Below are positions 62,145-64,000 of a stretch of 64,000 bases of DNA, one piece after another (position 1 is the stretch's first letter; the number at the start of each line of letters is the position of its first letter). Under the pieces are notes generated by a model. That model did no database searches, had not been told where the DNA came from, and saw only the letters and a program-made list of their open reading frames with translations. A program made the translations under genes and the position numbers. Source of the DNA: CAVRXQ01 sp963849105 (lineage in GTDB: Bacteria > Actinomycetota > Acidimicrobiia > Acidimicrobiales > Bog-793); the NCBI GenBank assembly GCA_963849105.1, contig CAWKGD010000003.1, positions 744,001 through 808,000 on the forward strand, given 5' to 3'.

Positions 62145-64000
62145 TCAGCTGACTTCTTCGACGCCCCCGTCCAGGCTCTCTGGACGGATCGAGGGCGCGT
62201 CGCCGGCGATTGGCCACCACCCGGCCTGCAGCCGGGCACAGCACTCGTCTTCGGGCACTGGGCGCGAGAAGAGGTAGCCCTGGGCGAGGTGGCAGCGGTG
62301 GCGTCGCAGCCAGTGCAGCTCCTCGGTCGTCTCGACGCCCTCCGCGACGACGTCGACACGTAGCGCCCGGCCCATCTCGATGATCGCCGACACCAGGTTG
62401 CGATCGGCCTCACTCGTCACGAGCGCTGCGGTGAAGGAGCGGTCGATCTTCAGTTCGTCGAGGGCGAGATGGCGAATGCGGCCGAGCGAGGAGTATCCGG
62501 TGCCGAAATCGTCGATCGAGACCCGCACCCCGAGCTCGTGGAGCGCGTCGACGCGCCGGCGTCCGACGCCGCTCTCTTCCATCACCGAGGATTCGGTGAT
62601 TTCGAAGGTGACCTGTCCGGGGTCGCACCCCGTCTCTTCGAAGATCTGCGCCGCAGAGTCGACGAAGTTGTCGTTCTGCAGCTGGACGGGCGAGACGTTC
62701 ACTGCGCAGCGCAGTGTCGGCAGATGGAGCTCTTTCGACCACGCGACGAGGTCTTTGCACGCCTGGGTGAGGACGACTTCTCCGATCGGAACGATGAGCC
62801 CGAACTCCTCGGCCGTCGCGATGAATTCCTCGGGCAGAGTGAGGCCGCGCTCGGGGTTCATCCAGCGGACGAGCGCCTCGACGCCGACGAAGGTTCCTGA
62901 GTCCAGGTCGGCGATCGGCTGGTAGTAGACCACGAGCTCGTCGTGCTCGAGCGCCTCCTTGATCTGCTGGGTCACTGACGCGCGGATCTGGGCCTTCACG
63001 CGCAGCGAATCGTCGAAGACGACCCAGCGCCCTCCGCCGGCCGCCTTCGAGCGTTCGAGTGCGAGCCGCGCGTCACTCATCAGGTTTTCCGGTGTCGAAT
63101 CCGGTGTGCTCAGCGAGAGGCCGAAGCTCGCCGAGATGAGGACGCGTTCGTCGCCGATCATGAACGGCTCTCTGAACAAGGCGACGATCTCGTCAGCGAC
63201 GACCGCGAGCTCACTCGGATCGTCGATCTGTGAGCGCACGACGATGAAGGTGTCGCCGTCCAGCCGGCCGATGACGTCCGTCGTGCGCAGTTTGCCGACG
63301 AGACGCCGGCCGATCTCGGCGAGCACGAGGTCGGAGTTTTCGGCCCCGTAGGTCGCGTTGATCGTGACGAAGCGGTCGAGGTCCAAGATCGCGACGCCGA
63401 GTCGGTACTGGCCGACGCGCGACCACTTCAACTCGTGGAGCACGCGATCCGAGACGAGCTGCCACTTCGGCAGCGAGGTCATCGGGTCGTAGAGGTTCAG
63501 GTACTCGATCTCTCGTTGGGCGGTGTGAAGCGCGGTCTCGTCGAAGAACTGGCCGAGGGTGGCAATGATGTAGCCGGACTCGTCTCGGATCGGTGACGCC
63601 CACAACCGACCCGCAACGTATGTGCCGTCCGCGCGCCGGTAGCGCTTGGCGATCTCGTATTGATCGCGGATTCCGGAAAGCAGCTCCCGGAACAGCACCA
63701 TGTTGAGATCACGGTCGGCGGGATGGGTGATCTCTTCGAATTTCTTGCCGATGAGCTCGGTCCGCGAGAAGCCGAGCATGTCTAAAAACGAGTCGTTCAC
63801 GAGGGTGATGCGGCCGTCGGGATCGGCGGTCTGCGCGGGCACCGGGCTGTGTTCGAAGAGCTCGATGGCGAGATGGGACGTACGCCGCATCCCCTCGCGG
63901 TCGAGGTAGTCCTCGGTGACATCCTCGACGACGCCTTGGAGACGAACGGGTCCTTGCGCGTCCGGGCGGGCACAGACGCCGGCGAAGTGCACCGCGCGGC
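62145..64000 (-). CDS. PAS-GGDEF-EAL protein, 5' end outside window
   Basis: A c-di-GMP signalling protein, open past the window end. In order: the tail of one PAS/PAC (QGVVEDVTE), a second PAS (IELFEHSPVPAQTADPDGRITLVN..FLDMLGFSRTELIGK), a GGDEF domain whose site reads RLDGDTF in place of GGDEF, and an EAL domain with VGVEALVRW, AVNVSPVQ, FEITESSVM, SIDDFGTGYSS, LKIDRSF and AEGVET. The EAL catalytic residues look complete, so phosphodiesterase activity is likely; the GGDEF part is degenerate and probably regulatory. It is convergent with the small membrane protein. Confidence 0.9.
   Translation of the reverse strand, partial: RAVHFAGVCARPDAQGPVRLQGVVEDVTEDYLDREGMRRTSHLAIELFEHSPVPAQTADPDGRITLVNDSFLDMLGFSRTELIGKKFEEITHPADRDLNMVLFRELLSGIRDQYEIAKRYRRADGTYVAGRLWASPIRDESGYIIATLGQFFDETALHTAQREIEYLNLYDPMTSLPKWQLVSDRVLHELKWSRVGQYRLGVAILDLDRFVTINATYGAENSDLVLAEIGRRLVGKLRTTDVIGRLDGDTFIVVRSQIDDPSELAVVADEIVALFREPFMIGDERVLISASFGLSLSTPDSTPENLMSDARLALERSKAAGGGRWVVFDDSLRVKAQIRASVTQQIKEALEHDELVVYYQPIADLDSGTFVGVEALVRWMNPERGLTLPEEFIATAEEFGLIVPIGEVVLTQACKDLVAWSKELHLPTLRCAVNVSPVQLQNDNFVDSAAQIFEETGCDPGQVTFEITESSVMEESGVGRRRVDALHELGVRVSIDDFGTGYSSLGRIRHLALDELKIDRSFTAALVTSEADRNLVSAIIEMGRALRVDVVAEGVETTEELHWLRRHRCHLAQGYLFSRPVPEDECCARLQAGWWPIAGDAPSIRPESLDGGVEEVS

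Overview
The window is a high-GC (mostly 60-70%) chromosomal segment from an actinobacterium. The 16S gene has the actinobacterial pattern, and the whole gene set (RamB-type glyoxylate regulator, DUF2510 proteins, argR inside the arg operon, a scpA-scpB-rluB-aroA-cmk-der core cluster) fits the class Acidimicrobiia or a neighbour. That placement is inferred from reading; no tree was made. Almost everything is core chromosome. No CRISPR array, prophage, insertion sequence or tRNA gene was seen.

Region by region. 1-4.7 kb: a Ppx/GppA phosphatase cut by the window edge, a flippase-like membrane protein, an AI-2E family permease, a decayed sugar-ABC ATPase and a VOC protein. 4.7-9.2 kb: a glyoxylate-bypass module, with ramB-like regulator divergent from aceB and aceA. 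9.2-17.2 kb: menaquinone genes menG-menF, rlmN, nth, a GroES-like protein, ygfZ and a two-component system. 17.4-25.8 kb: trpF, then argCBDFRGH without argJ, then a 3-methyladenine DNA glycosylase. 25.8-32.7 kb: one 16S-23S-5S operon whose 23S gene carries three group I introns. 32.7-38.3 kb: an Arg/Ser-rich TPR protein, a class I aldolase and 2-oxoacid:ferredoxin oxidoreductase korAB. 38.4-47.2 kb: DUF1015, HAD phosphatase, an H1-like tail protein, nadK, recN, pyrG, a NUDIX hydrolase, xerD and a DksA/TraR-type protein. 47.2-51.3 kb: a membrane-protein group (M50 protease, RDD, CPBP) with trpS and a DUF2510 protein. 51.4-57.1 kb: scpA-scpB-rluB-aroA-cmk/plsC, then a frameshifted epimerase. 57.2-64 kb: a glycosyltransferase, ispH, a DUF512 radical-SAM protein, der, a tiny membrane protein and a partial PAS-GGDEF-EAL protein.

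The main discovery is the 23S gene. Three group I introns interrupt it at E. coli positions 1931, 1951 and 2604 (numbering worked out by hand from conserved sequence), all in the peptidyl-transferase neighbourhood. Introns 1 and 3 share core motifs and a covarying GCGA-capped hairpin, so they look like relatives at two sites. Intron 1 carries a single-motif LAGLIDADG endonuclease gene broken by one base. Intron 2 is of a different type and has no ORF, but shows an excellent P1 pairing with the exon.

A second window-wide pattern is a TAnnnT box, usually preceded by GG or AG, lying 6-8 bases before the start codon of about ten operon-leading genes. It suggests that leaderless mRNAs are common here. 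Single-base frameshifts (ramB, the homing endonuclease, the epimerase) may be real decay or residual assembly indels; reads would decide.
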